Virus record (IMG/VR): IMGVR_UViG_3300045125_000168
Location: 172,431-236,430 of that record
DNA: 64,000 nucleotides
From: a virus
Strand: one strand, 5' to 3'
Within the stretch, counting starts at the first letter, position 1. The number at the start of each line of letters is the position of its first letter. The notes under the pieces are model-generated. The model was not told the origin of the DNA. It searched no databases and saw only the letters and a list, made by a program, of their open reading frames with translations. The translations under genes were made by a program, and so were the position numbers. This document shows positions 43,439-54,911 of this stretch, piece by piece.

Positions 43439-46400
43439 ATGGCCAGCAAAAAATTATTAAAGCACGGTGTTCCGGTTCGCTTTGGCACTTATGACGCGCC
43501 ACCGCCTAACCCTGAAAATGGGATGATCTATTACGATACATCGTTAGGTTTTTTCAAAGTTTATGAGAATGGGTCATGGCAGTCCCTTTCTTCCAGGAAT
43601 TATGCAAAGTCGATCTTTGCAGGTTTTGATATTAAAGGAACATGCAAGGTTGCCTCGGTTGAAAATATAGATTTAGCAGGTGGAAGTCTTACGTTTAGTC
43701 GTATCTACACAACGCAAAATGGTGGCGGAAGTAACGCGGCTGCTGGTATCGGTTTTAATCGATACGCTTTTTCTGTGCCCTCTGGGCAGACATATTCTAT
43801 TGGTAAATTCAGTGTTTGGATGGCTAAAGTTGACAACCCTGGCCAACCTGATGCCTTTTTGAGAATATATTCTCAATCATCTGGTGGCAGTCTTCTAGGG
43901 ACATCGGCCACAGTTGCAGCTAGTACAATTCCTCTAAACACTCAGCAGTGGTCGTTTATTGATTTTATCTTTCTCAACACCAGTAGTTCTTACATCTGGG
44001 ACGTACTACTTCAGTGTTCAAGACTTTTCTGATCCAAATAATGGAATACCTTACTACGGTGTTCAGTTCTTCTGGAATCCGCCTACGGATTGGAATGCAG
44101 GGCCAAACTATAAAATATGGGGTGCGCAGCCCCCATCAACCATTGACGGATACAATCTATCAAATGGTGATCGAATCCTTTTGAAGGATCAAACTAACGC
44201 CGCGCAAAATGGCATATATGTGTACTCCGCTCAAACTCTGACTCGCTCCGCTGATTTCTCTGATGGTGATATGGTCAATGGTGGTGAATATGTTTTGGTT
44301 TCAAATGGTAGCAACACATTTTAGCAGCGTTTTTATATGTACAAATTCATCTCAAGCTACTATAGGCACAACTCCGATCACATTCACACAGTATACGAGC
44401 CCTGCTCGGTCCCTACAGCAACACTATTCTGTTGGTGGCCAAATTACGACAAGTGGTGGTAGAGATGTAATAGTTGCAGGTACTGAAAAGCTACAGATCG
44501 AAGCCGCAGGTGGTTTGCAGATTACAAACTTCTTATCCGCAGGTCAAACTCTTGTCCCAACGGCGAGTGTCTCTGGAAGTGCAAACGTCGGTGCTGGAAA
44601 ACTTGTTATTGGTTCCGATGGTAATATTTCTAAAATTCGTAACGTAACCTCTATCTTCCCAACTTCTGCCTCGCAAGCAAATTACGCGCTGACAAACAAT
44701 GGTGCAGGAACTCTGAGTTTTGCCAACCTCGCTGCTTTCCAATCTAAACGATGTGACGCTCACGTCTACATCGAGCGGTGACTTTTTACGATATGATAAT
44801 GCAACAGCTAAATGGGCGAATAGGATTCCATTGAAAAAATGCTACCGTTTCTCTGCAAAACGTAGTTAATTACTATAACACAAACGGTACATCAGGTTCT
44901 AACTCATATTATGCTATCAACTCACCATATTCCCCGAACATCTATTCATCAATTGCAGCGCGAATCTGGTATGTCGAAGGATACCTTAAAAGCGTGAAGG
45001 TAACAGTTCGGGTGAATAGTCCTAACTATGATACTGCCGTTTACGCTTATATTACGGAATGGACCGGAACATCGACTAGCGAGCCACCAACGGGGGCTCT
45101 TGCAAAAGTATCAACTACCTGTCCCCATCTACAGACAATGTGGTTGTTGGTTCCGACTATATTAAGACGTTTAATTTTCCAGAAACATATCTCAGTAACA
45201 CGAAAGAATATCTCATAGTCCTCGTCAGTAATTACAACCCCAGTGCATATCAAATCAAGCTCAACGCTCTCGGGGACTTGTATGGCGGTCAAGGTATGTG
45301 GCTTAAAAAGTCAGTCTGGACTAAAGACATCGCAGGTTATCCAGTGATGCAATTAGTCGTGAACTCCGAGCCTTCTGCGGCCATCGATGTAATCCAGACC
45401 ACCGCCTCTGGTTTTTTAGATAAATCGTTTCTCTACAACGTAAATCTCGGAAATAACATTATATCAGGGATTTCATCTACGGCAGTTTCCACGGACCTTG
45501 CGAACAAGGCTTATGTCGATTCTGTCAAATTTCAAGATCTTTACAATCAGGACCCCGATGGCTCTAATGTAACTATTACGACGAATAGTATAGACGGTGC
45601 GCTTGTTATTGAAGGAACTGAGAAACTGCAAGTCACTGCGTCTAGCGGTGTTTATGTTAGTAACGCACTTACGGCTGGATCGTCTTTGAGTGCTGGAAGT
45701 CTGGTGGCAGGCAACGCAAGCATGAGCGTGTCCGCAGCGGGTAATCTCACCAAGATATCTGGGTGTCTTACAGCTTGCCCTCAAGTCAAGCTGCAAGCGA
45801 TAACTACCTAATGGTAAACGATGGCTCTGGGAATCTCAGTTGGGCTAACTTCAATTTCGACCAGATGAGTGACACGATTGTCACTGATGTTTCCGACTTC
45901 CAAGTCCTTCGTTTTGACGGAACTAACTTTGTCAACGTCAACACGGTTCTGAGTGGTGGCGCGAGTCAAATCCTCAGAACTGATGCGTCGGGTCATCTTG
46001 CTAGTGAAGCCTTGCAGTACCCATTGACTTTAGTGGGCAACACCCTGACGGGCGTTGGGATGGCTGTGGGCAGCAGCGACATGGTGTCCAGGGCGTATGC
46101 TGATGCAAACGCGATTGATACAGGGATCAACACAATCAACCTCAACTCGGCTTATCACTACGGTCCAGTTCTGACTACCAATTCCACCGATGGTTTCCTG
46201 GAGATTACGGGTTCGGAATCCCTTGAAAGTGTCTGCGAGCTTCTGCCTCTAGCAGATAGCAGCGACGACACCAAGTTTTCCAAGGTCTTCTACAAACACG
46301 GGATTACCCCTCTCGGCCAATATGACCTCGGCTATTCTGAACGACCTGACGTTCTCAAGCGCCCTCTATCAGGGCCGTGTCATCGAGTATCGCATGAAGG

Positions 46401-46604
46401 ACAATTCTCTGGGCGACTCTCGTGTGGGAACCTTGATGCTTTCTACCGATGGTACAAGCACCTCGATTTCTGAGCACGTTTGCTGAGACCGCACCGATGG
46501 GCGTGACCTGGGCCGCAACGATGGCTGAAAATGACGTCCAGGTGCTCTATACGACCAACTCGTCGTCCAAAATCCTGAGTGCTAAAATCAAGCTTTTTGC
46601 CTAA
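43439..46604 (+). CDS. Tail fibre 5 with two inserts, frame interrupted many times
   Basis: Starts MASKKLLKHGVPVRFGTYDA. At least eight breaks lie between 44015 and 46470, the densest of the five fibres. It keeps ENGMIYYDTSLGFFKVYENG, DGYNLSNGDRILLKDQTNAA, the modules and the terminal knob (ending SAKIKLFA). There are two inserts: about 43660-44110 (GGGSNAAAGIGFNRYAFSVP) and about 44850-45390 (YLKSVKVTVRVNSPNYD, YDTAVYAYITEWTGTS), both jellyroll-like. The corrected length is about 1055 residues. It ends at a strong terminator. Confidence 0.75.
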
Positions 46605-46622
46605 GCAAGTGAGCTCTGTGAC

Positions 46623-46656
46623 AGAGGTGACCTACAACGGTAGGCACCTCTTTTTT
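46623..46656 (+). terminator. Terminator after tail fibre 5
   Basis: AGAGGTG/CACCTCT stem continuing into CCTAC/GTAGG with one bulged A, loop AACG, then T6. Strong. Confidence 0.85.
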
Positions 46657-46728
46657 GAGTGACGTTTTGTAAAGATCGGTCTAAGCTCTAATCCAGACCA
46701 TTCCAAAAAACTTCAAAGAGACTACTCC

Positions 46729-48158
46729 ATGGGCGTTATCGACCTTGAGAATTTTGATAAATTGCCACCTGACATGCAGGAACAGTTTGCCGAACTCTTG
46801 AAGCAACATCCACACCTAGACTCTAAGCTCAAGAGTCCTGCTCATGAACTTAATACTCCAACGAAGCTCGCTGAAGACGACGAGAACGAGATCGACTACA
46901 GCAACATGAGCTTGGACGATATTCCCCAACCCCAGTCCTCTCGCCCCAAAACCCCGACCCTCAGGTTTCAACGGGAGTATGATGAGGAAGCGGAGGCTCA
47001 AAAAGTCGAAGCGGAAACGAAGAAAAGTCAACAGCAAAAGAAAGAAGTGCCTCCTCCTCAACCACCGCATGTGGCGAATTTTTCACCAGTAGGCAAACAG
47101 CACCCCGTCCTGAAAAAGCTCAGGGCGTCCTTGGGGCTGGGAGTCTATCAAAAGTCTTTCGTTGCCGAGGTTGGTGGCCTCAGCTATGAGATGCTGCCAC
47201 TATCACGGGATGCGATGACCCAGCGGTCACCCTTGCCGCAACCAATAGCGTCAATGACACTGAATTTCGGGCCAACCAGGACGTGGCCATTATCGCTTTT
47301 TCGATCCAAAAATAGATCAGGTTCCTCTCGTGGACGTTTTCTCGATTGCCGATCATGAATTTGACCAAAAGGGAACTCCATCCCCTTGACCTCTTGGCAA
47401 CGCAAGAAAAAGCCGCCAACCCTTCTTCTACGAGTTGAAAGATAGCCCTCCAGAGTTGGCCGATGCGCTTATCAACTATTATCAACAAGAGTTTCCACCT
47501 AAAAACCTGTTGGCCGAAAACAAGATTACCGCTTACTGCCCTGAGGCAAACTGCACCTATCAAAGAATCCTGGACGAGGAAGAAGAGGGCTTCTGCCCCT
47601 ATCATGGTACTCAGTTAGCGAAGGAGTCGGATTTACCGAACCCTTTTAGTAGACCCCCTAAGAGCTTAATTATCATGACCCGGCTCTTGCTCGTCGCCTA
47701 CTCATCATGGCGCACTGGGGTCTAACACCAAAAGAGGTCGGTGATCTGTCTGACGCTGATATAGAGGTGTTGGAATACAGCTTCCTTTGCATGAAAGACG
47801 TCAAGCTGAGACCTAAGCGATATCAATCGGTTCACTCACCGGAACGTCCTGGCCTGTGGAGTCTCTTCTGAATGAAGGGAACCCGGATTTACAAAAGCCA
47901 AGATTCACTTGGAGCTTAAGACCTCCCAGGCAAAGAGTCTCAGCACCCCTGACCGTCGTCATGGCGGGAGGTCAACTGATCGCGGATCTGAAGAAGCAAG
48001 CCAGTGCAATCAATCTCAAGAATCGTGAGAATCCTGCAATCCTGTCTCGTCCTGTTGGTGACCTTCTCAAGAAGGGTGAAAAGATTGAAATAGTTGAACT
48101 AGGGATGAAGTCGAAAGAAGAGTTCCTTGGGTTCATTCGCTCTCATAACTTGGGATAA
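46729..48158 (+). CDS. Tail/baseplate protein upstream of tape measure, frame interrupted
   Basis: It starts MGVIDLENFDKLPPDMQEQF. At least four breaks. In order: an acidic coiled region with a Pro/Gln linker, SFVAEVGGLSYEMLPLSRDA, NQDVAIIAFSIQKIDQVPLV, a zinc site (ITAYCPEANCTYQ ... EGFCPYHG), ALARRLLIMAHWGLTPKEVG, and a C-terminal part ending SRPVGDLLKKGEKIEIVELG. Corrected length about 475 residues if it is one gene; the last about 65 residues may be separate. The place just before the tape measure suggests a tail chaperone or baseplate protein. Confidence 0.5.
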
Positions 48159-48167
48159 CCAGAACCT

Positions 48168-51100
48168 ATGGCTGACGACAATAACAAGACCAAGGAAATA
48201 CTCCAAGAGATTGAACAAAAGACGAAGGAGACGGGCAAAGAGGTTGGCAAGCTCGAATCGAGGATTCGACGCCTTCCCTCGGCCCCCTCACTCGGTTTGC
48301 TAAGGCCATGGGTCTTGCCGCTGACAATTCCAAACGCGCTGCGGGACAACTAGAAACCTTAAATACAACTCTTGCCAAGACAAATGAGCTTGAGAAGGCT
48401 CTTGGTATCAGCTTGCAGACTGGTAGCAAGACTCTTGTTGTCAACACCATCAATCTGGCTAAGTGGAGTGCTCAAGCCAGTCGAGCCCAACAAGAAATGG
48501 ACTCACTAGGCACTGCAATAGATGAAGCTGCTGAAGGTATGAAAAAAATACCTCAGCCATTATCGATGCGGAAAAAGAACTAAAAAGATTGCAGCAAACC
48601 ACAGGTGATACGTCAGAAGAGCAAAAACAGACAAAAATTATCGCCGAAAATAAAGCGGAACTAGATGCGCGTAAGGCTTCGGTTATCAAAAACACCGAGG
48701 CTTTTCAAAAGATGCAAGCGCAGGTCGTTGAAAGTAAGAATAATGCGCTTGCCGATGCTAAAGCTGTTGCTATGCAAGCCGCCGAATACGATGCTTTAAA
48801 GGTGGGACTTAAAGGATTACAGGGTAATCTCAGAAAGATCGCTACGGAAAAATATTTCGATTGGATTAACAAAATTGTTAGCGGCGCTAGTTCTATGGCG
48901 CTCTTTGCCCTAGCTACCGCTAAATTTAATAATGCCATCGCTGAAACAGCCGATTACCTTCAAAGCCACTCGCAGTGTTGGTCTTGGTCTCGGACAAGAC
49001 GTGACCTCAGGTTGGAGTGGTTTCGGTCAAGCCTTTCACGATGCTTCTAATGAGTCCGCAGCCCTAGCCAAAACTTCGGCTGATCTTGGTATGAAATTGG
49101 AAGAGCTATCTGAAGCGGCCAATAAGGTCCGTCTCGGTATTCGTGTAGACCGAGAGGGTAAACTTTCTTCCAAAGCTATAGCGGATTTGACTGTTGAAGC
49201 CGCCAAGTTTTCTAAAGTGGCTGGGATAGATATCGGCACGTCCGTTGAAATGCTTGATAAACGCATGAAGCGGTTCGGTATGAGTGCGCAAGAGGCGACC
49301 ACTGATTTGTCGAATATGCGCATCGTTCTTGGGCAAATGTCTGCGGGAAATAAGGCCAACTCTGTCAGTATCGGTGAGATGGTTGAGATCCTCGAAGAAG
49401 CGAGTGCGGCATCACAAAGCTATGTGGTGGACACCAGGATTATGACTCAGGCCCTGAGAGGGGCCGTCAATCAAGCGCAGCTTCTCGGGGCATCTCAAAA
49501 GAATCCAAAGACATCGCAAAAGCTACCGCAAAGGTATTCGGGTCGGCCCCTGACTGGGTGAGAAGTTCCTGCGGCTCAAAATCTTTTGAGCCAACTTCTT
49601 GGCGCAGATAGTGACAAATTCATCGGCAAGTTCAACAAGGCAACACGCGAAAGGCTCAAGGGTCTTCGCAATGCCGTTCGTGCTGGTGAAGTTGGGCAGG
49701 CATCCGCAGCGCGAGAGCTTTTGCTCTCATCGGTAACTCCGAAGCGGGGATGGACGCCTCAGTTCGATCAAATGAAAAAACTTCTTTTGATGTCGATGAA
49801 TCCACTGGCCGTATCCTTCGTCGAAATAACGAAGCCGCGCTTGTGTCGTTATGAAACAATTTGGCGTCGAAAATGAAGCAGTCGCAGGCATGATGACGAG
49901 GATCGATGCAGGACGCTGCGGAACTTCAGCAGGATATGTTCGACGACGCCTCTAAAACCATGTCCCCACAAGCAGCAAAAGACTTTGCTAAGAAAATGGT
50001 GCCTTTGTCCGCAGGTATTGCCAAGCAAACGGCAACCTTCAATGAGTCCATAAAAGAAGCTCTATCTGATGGTAAAAATGCCATCGACGTTCTTGTCAAA
50101 CAAGGCATGTCAAAAGAAAAAGCCGAAGAATACTTTAAATTCTATCAGCAGAACGCTCAAAAAGCGGAGGAGTATGAAAAGGCTCGACAGGCAATTATAG
50201 ACGATAATTTCAAGAGTGAGTCGGACAAACAAAACGAACTCGCTCTCCTGCGCAAAAGCATTTCAATGAATACACGGCTTACCAACTCAAAATGGTTAAG
50301 CTCGGTACTGATCCTGTTGCTGCTTTACTCGACCGTTTAAATGTTGATGGAGAACAGGTCGAAATCGATGTCGAGCAATTCAAGAAAGCTGGGATTAAAA
50401 ATGCCGATGAGCTTGCAAAGGCTCTTGGCATCACCAATGAGAAGCAAAAAAGGAATTAGCGGAAACTTGGGAAAAAGAGAAAAAGTTTAAAGGAGACCAG
50501 CTTCGGGACTCTTTCAATAAAAGTTCTGCCGAAGCTGAGAGGCAGAAAAAACCTTGAAGACGCTATGAACAAGTTTTCTGGCGGCTTTTTGGCTGGGATG
50601 AAGTCTGCCCTGACCTCATACATCGCAGATATGGAAATTTTTGGCACCAAACTCGGTGGTCCGATGGCAAATGTCGTAACTGCCGTTCTAGCATTAGTGG
50701 GTTCCATTGGTGCATTTTGGATTGGTGGCAAAATATTCCGTAAATATGCCAAAGAGGATATTCGAGAAGCAGTTAAAGATGGCGTTCAACAAGGCATGGG
50801 AAAAGGGCCTGAAGCGGTCCTCCGGGAGGAGATGATACCCCACCAGGAGATGGATCTGACGGAGACGGAAAAGATAAAGGTAAAGGCAAGCGCAAAGGTA
50901 AAAAATATAAGAGAAATAAAGGCCGAGAGTCCGGTGAGAGCAATAAGACGCCAGAATCTGGGACACCTGATTCTGAAAAACCAAGAGACTCCTCCAATAG
51001 ACAAAAAAATCGTCAAACTAATCGACGAGGGCGGAGAAATTTACCTCGCTATCGTCGTCCCAGCTTAGGTAGAGCCGCGAAAGCAGGTGGGGCTGGATCT

Positions 51101-51767
51101 CGCATGATGTCCAGTGTTGCTGGAAAAGTTTTTACGCCAAAAAATATGTCTTTGGTCGGAGGTCTCGGCAAAAAAGCACTGGGCAAGGTTTTTGGTGCTC
51201 GATGGCCCTATACGATCTGTATAGTGAGATGAAGGCCATCGACGAAGATCCCAATCTCTACGCCTCGAACAAAAGTCAGCCGCAAAAAAGAAGCTCATGG
51301 TTTCTAAAGGAGCTTCGGTGGTCGGTGGTGCGATTGGGGCTATGGCTCCCATTCCCGGTGGTTCCATGCTTGGTTCCATGGCTGGCGAGTATCTAGGTGG
51401 AAAACTAGCAGATTCCACTATTACGGCTGATCCTGCGAATATTGCAGAAGCCAAGCCGATGACCACACCCGTTGTCACACCCCCAGCGGGCACGATAACT
51501 GGGACCGATAATGGTATGATCGTTCCGCAACCCTCTTGGGCTGATTCCAAGCAATCGGGCATGGGTGGTGCAAATGTCGGAGCAACACAAATCGCTCAAG
51601 CTCTGCGCACTGGAGGCAATCTGAGTGAACTGGTAGCGCGACCACAAATAGGTGGCGTTGGAACAGATGGCTCGGTTACTCTCAAAATAGAAAATTTCAT
51701 CGGTCTACTCTCTGATGTTAAACAAACTGCCGCAAGGTCTAACCAGCCAAGCCTTTCGGCAACATAA
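48168..51767 (+). CDS. Tail tape measure protein, frame interrupted many times
   Basis: About 1200 residues when the breaks are joined (at least nine, between 48290 and 51300). The start is MADDNNKTKEILQEIEQKTK. It has a long coiled coil (AELDARKASVIKNTEAFQKM), a helical middle (ADLTVEAAKFSKVAGIDIGT), one hydrophobic segment (VVTAVLALVGSIGAFWIGG, about 50675-50735) and a Gly/Ala-rich hydrophobic end (VSKGASVVGGAIGAMAPIPG). The length, coiled coil and membrane-like segment are typical of tape measure proteins, which set tail length and enter the host envelope. The role is confident; the exact sequence is not. Confidence 0.7.
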
Positions 51768-51783
51768 AACGAGGGACATCTTT

Positions 51784-52038
51784 ATGCGAAGCGTTCGCCT
51801 CTCTAAAGCTCTAACCAAAGGTAAAGTTCTCGTTCGCAACACCAGAACAGGCCAAGTCTTGCTCAAATTTCGCAGTTCTGGTGTCACAGACAGGATCATT
51901 CCTCCCTATAACTTAGCGGATGTCAACTCTCGTGGGAGCTTTACAAATCTTTCACAGATCTATTCCCAAGAACAACTCAAGGCGAGCAATCTTGAAGACC
52001 TGATCGTGCGAGGCGATCTGGAAATGTTGGCCGAGTAA
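51784..52038 (+). CDS. Small protein after tape measure
   Basis: 84 residues from the ATG at 51784 with GAGGG upstream. It is basic at the N-terminus (MRSVRLSKALTKGKVLVRNT) and then beta-rich (GQVLLKFRSSGVTDRIIPPY). It may be a small tail or baseplate component. It lies between the tape measure and HNH genes. No family is recognised. Confidence 0.5.
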   Translation: MRSVRLSKALTKGKVLVRNTRTGQVLLKFRSSGVTDRIIPPYNLADVNSRGSFTNLSQIYSQEQLKASNLEDLIVRGDLEMLAE

Positions 52039-52053
52039 AAGTAGAGGGTCGCC

Positions 52054-52359
52054 GTGGGTGTTTTTCTTACAGGAGCAAAACCTTTAGACCAATTTAAGTG
52101 CGACCTTTGCGGTCAAATTTTCGTGAAGGCCGCAATTCATGAACACCATTTGGTCAAAAGGGCGTCGGGCGGGCAGGATACCTTAGACAACATTGCTCGC
52201 CTTGATGCCTACTGCCATCATGCTTTGCATCAGGTGGAGTCGGCTCTCAAACACCCTAAGAAAGGCATCACGGCATCCGATCTAGCCTCTGGCCTTTATC
52301 CAAATAACCAAATGGCCCAGAGAAAAGTTTTGGAACTCGCAGCCGTTGCTGCGCACTAG
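52054..52359 (+). CDS. HNH endonuclease
   Basis: 101 residues from a GTG (GAGGG upstream). FKCDLCGQIF, then IHEHHLVKRASGGQDTLDNI, then DAYCHHALH form the HNH beta-beta-alpha-metal fold: His-His, Asn and CHxxLH. The leading CxxC binds zinc with the later Cys. Freestanding HNH genes between late genes are usual in phages and may be mobile. The C-terminus carries a short helical tail. The enzyme could nick DNA or help packaging; which cannot be read here. Confidence 0.75.
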   Translation: MGVFLTGAKPLDQFKCDLCGQIFVKAAIHEHHLVKRASGGQDTLDNIARLDAYCHHALHQVESALKHPKKGITASDLASGLYPNNQMAQRKVLELAAVAAH

Positions 52360-52409
52360 GCCGAGACCCAACGGAGAACGTCGCAAGTTCTTATGACACG
52401 GATGATCTC

Positions 52410-52565
52410 GTGTCTTTGCCCGTGGTCAAAGTGCATCCAAAAATCCGTAAGCAAGTAAAGATTGTGGCTAAAGAACTTAAGAATCCCAAAACAGGACGCG
52501 CCATAGGCGTCAGTGGTTATTTGGAAATGCTTTTACTCTCCGATCTTAAAAAACGTGGCTTTGAT
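52410..52565 (+). CDS. Possible ribbon-helix-helix protein
   Basis: About 51 residues from a GTG: VSLPVVKVHPKIRKQVKIV, then GVSGYLEMLLLSDLKKRGF. A strand followed by two helices with the basic, Leu-rich pattern of Arc/MetJ-type ribbon-helix-helix proteins. There is no clear ribosome site, and the frame may extend upstream through a break. A TTGACA lies just after it (52584), before the HD gene. Low confidence as a gene. Confidence 0.35.
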
Positions 52566-52673
52566 ATTCGTGTCGAAAAAGATTGACAACTCGGTTCCTT
52601 TGCCATTACCGCTTTTTTATACCATAAAAAAATTTTGGCGGTTGGGGCAGGGGGCTAGTCTCGGGGTGGACTC

Positions 52674-53331
52674 TTGTTTACTTTAGACGATGCATTTCAA
52701 ACTCTGGGGAATTAAAGCCTTTTGTTTGTGGTCAAATCCGTCGCAGTTATTCTGCAAGAGTATCGCAAGTATCATAACTTGCGGCACCTGGAAAATATGC
52801 TGCGCTGGGTTCCAGAAGCCAAGGCTGACTTGAAAGACTATGAGCTTCCCATTCTGGTGAACGGGATTCTCTTTCATGACCTCGTATACCTGCCCAAGCC
52901 TGTTGCTCCAGGTTATAATGAGAGTCCTCTCTGCGGTCGAATATGTCGTGCAAGAGTATTGGCTCAAGACACCGTTTGCGGAAGATCAGCTTTATCCCCG
53001 AGTTGGTAGCACGATGTTTGAGGCCCTTGTGATCGAAGGGATCAACGCAACCGCACATCACCGTGTCATGCAGAATCACTTGCAATCAACGTCGCAATGG
53101 CTCTTAGATTTTGACTTGCAATCGTTTGCCCAAGATTGGGATGAATACGAGCAAGATAATATTGCCGTGCAAGAAGAGATGAAAATTATCGGTGTACCTG
53201 ATCGTCAGAAGCAGTTTCTAAAAGATTTAATAAAGAGAAAGAGAATTTATTATAAAATGACCAAATGGGAAGAGAAGGCTCGGGAAAATATTAAAAGACG
53301 CCTTAGTCTTCTAGGTCGGTCAAGACGCTAA
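52674..53331 (+). CDS. HD-domain phosphohydrolase (COG4339-like), frame interrupted
   Basis: Breaks near 52713, 52760 and 52925. The joined protein, about 218 residues, reads QTLGELKPFVCGQIRRSYSA, then YHNLRHLENML, then ILVNGILFHDLVYLPKPVA, then a GYNE, SAVEYVVQEYWL, a TAHHRVMQNH, LLDFDLQSFAQDWDEYEQDN and IAVQEEM. The order HN-x-x-H, FHD-x-VY, T-x-x-H, D-x-DL is that of the COG4339 HD hydrolases. The uncertain TTG start is at 52674. Its substrate is unknown; such enzymes act on nucleotides or nucleotide signals. Confidence 0.6.
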
Positions 53332-53340
53332 GAGAAAATA

Positions 53341-53604
53341 ATGACCCTCGAAGATTTAACCTATGTCGGCTTCAAAGATTTAGACCTTTTAGCAGGCAAA
53401 CCACGAGGGTATTTCGGCCATCCGAAACGCACTGACGAAACGGACGATGCACTTCTGGACGCAGTGAATCAACTGGAATTAAGCGTTGTGGACCTCTCCG
53501 ATTGGGCCTACAGTTTCAAGGCTATAGAGTTCATGGATACCTGGGCAGATTACGAGGTAACTGCTGGAGATTTCATGGAAGCTCTCAAAGGGTTCTCCGC
53601 TTGA
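53341..53604 (+). CDS. 87-residue acidic protein, unknown
   Basis: MTLEDLTYVGFKDLDLLAGK onward, uninterrupted, 9 nt after the HD gene. It contains PRGYFGHPKRTDETDDALL and VVDLSDWAYSFKAIEFMDTW. Helical and acidic. No family is recognised. Confidence 0.5.
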   Translation: MTLEDLTYVGFKDLDLLAGKPRGYFGHPKRTDETDDALLDAVNQLELSVVDLSDWAYSFKAIEFMDTWADYEVTAGDFMEALKGFSA

Positions 53605-53628
53605 ACCGTTTTGCAAAAAAAGGATGAC

Positions 53629-53995
53629 GTGTTTAGTCCAGAACAACTGAAGAAGGCGTCTGAGTTAGCCGAGGAACTAGAAAAGTCACCTTGGCACGTT
53701 GGAATAAGCCGAGACAAACGGAAAGCCCAAATTTTAGACCCCTGAAGGACAGTCTGTCTTTGGGGGCTCTTGGGTTTTGTCTCCGAACGAAGCCGAGAAA
53801 CTCGTGGCGGTTCGAGAGCTATTTCCAAAGGTTTTAGAAACACTCCTAGCCCAAGAACAACAACTGGGTGAGATACTAGAGCTTCTAAGCAATTTAAAGA
53901 ATGTATTTTCTGAATTGCAGAATTATGATGAACTACAAACATGGTCCGAAAAAGGTTTAGAGCTACTTAATGCTATTAAGAAGGCGCGACGATGA
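53629..53995 (+). CDS. Coiled-coil protein, unknown, frame interrupted
   Basis: GTG at 53629 with AAAGGATGAC upstream. VFSPEQLKKASELAEELEKS leads to a break near 53745, then SVFGGSWVLSPNEAEKLVAV, and a helical end (LGEILELLSNLKNVFSELQN). About 122 residues. The stop overlaps the next start (ATGA). Function unknown. Confidence 0.5.
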
Positions 53996-54222
53996 GTAAG
54001 AAGAAGACCTACATTCTATTACACTACCGATGGAAGTATCGAGAAGACGTCCTTGCTTGATGAGGATATCTACGAGGGATTTGACTCAGGTTCACTCAAA
54101 ATCGTAGATCCAAAAAACTGGACGTTCTTAAACGAAGATTCCGAGTGGAAGAGATACCAGTAAGAGAGGCAATCGAAGAAGAACTCGAAGACGAAACCAT
54201 CGAAGATGATGATGACCTCTAG
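53992..54222 (+). CDS. Small acidic protein, unknown, frame interrupted
   Basis: MSKKKTYI leads, after a break near 54015, to FYYTTDGSIEKTSLLDEDIY, and after another near 54150 to an acid-rich end, EAIEEELEDETIEDDDDL. About 77 residues. Its start overlaps the previous stop. The acidic end could act as a DNA-mimic or bind a basic partner. No family is recognised. Confidence 0.45.
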
Positions 54223-54232
54223 GACAACAAAC

Positions 54233-54885
54233 ATGGCAAATTCAGCTTAAAAGTTGCGTCAAGCGAGTCAGACTAGATCGGTACGTACATTGCCGATTGC
54301 CGAGCTTATCACCCAGCACGGAGAGTTCTTCAGCACTGTATCAACCTTTGTGAATTTCGCCAAGTGCTAAACTTCTCTGACGCACTTCGACGCCAGAACC
54401 GCAAGATCCGTTTGTCGTGTCAATCCCACCAATCGACTCTGCATCGAAGAATACTCACACTTTATGGTGCAAGACGTCTAGCCGACTATGTAAGCACAGA
54501 GTTTGTTCTCGTCGCGCAAGCCGATGGTTTTATCATGAACCCTTGGGCCTGGACTGATGAGTTTCTATGATTATGACTACATCGGTGCTCCCTGGCACGT
54601 TCATCAACTGCAAACCAGGCGCACGACCCCGTCGCACCTTAGTTGGCAACGGAGGGTTCTCCCTGCGAAGCAAAAGACTGTGCGATTTTCTCCGTGACGA
54701 TCCCGACCATTCAAGGAGACGCATCCTGAAGATGTCGTGATATGTCAAAAGCAAAGATTCTATTTAGAAGAGCATGGCTTCAAGTTTGCTCCAGTCGAAT
54801 TGGCGTACCGTTTTCTTGTGAAAATTATTTGTGGAACGGAGCTTTCGGTCAACACGCCTACTTCTTATTGCACCCATGCCGCTGA
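54233..54885 (+). CDS. DUF5672-like glycosyltransferase, frame interrupted
   Basis: At least five breaks. The joined fragments read [96 protein letters not shown], and [18 protein letters not shown]. These are the ordered motifs of DUF5672, a predicted glycosyltransferase-like family found in phages and polysaccharide loci. The start is unclear because the frame near 54233 has an early stop. With rfbC/rfbD in the same genome, a rhamnose-transfer or surface-modification role is a reasonable inference. Confidence 0.55.
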
Positions 54886-54911
54886 AAAAGACCAAACAGG
54901 AGAACCAGGAT

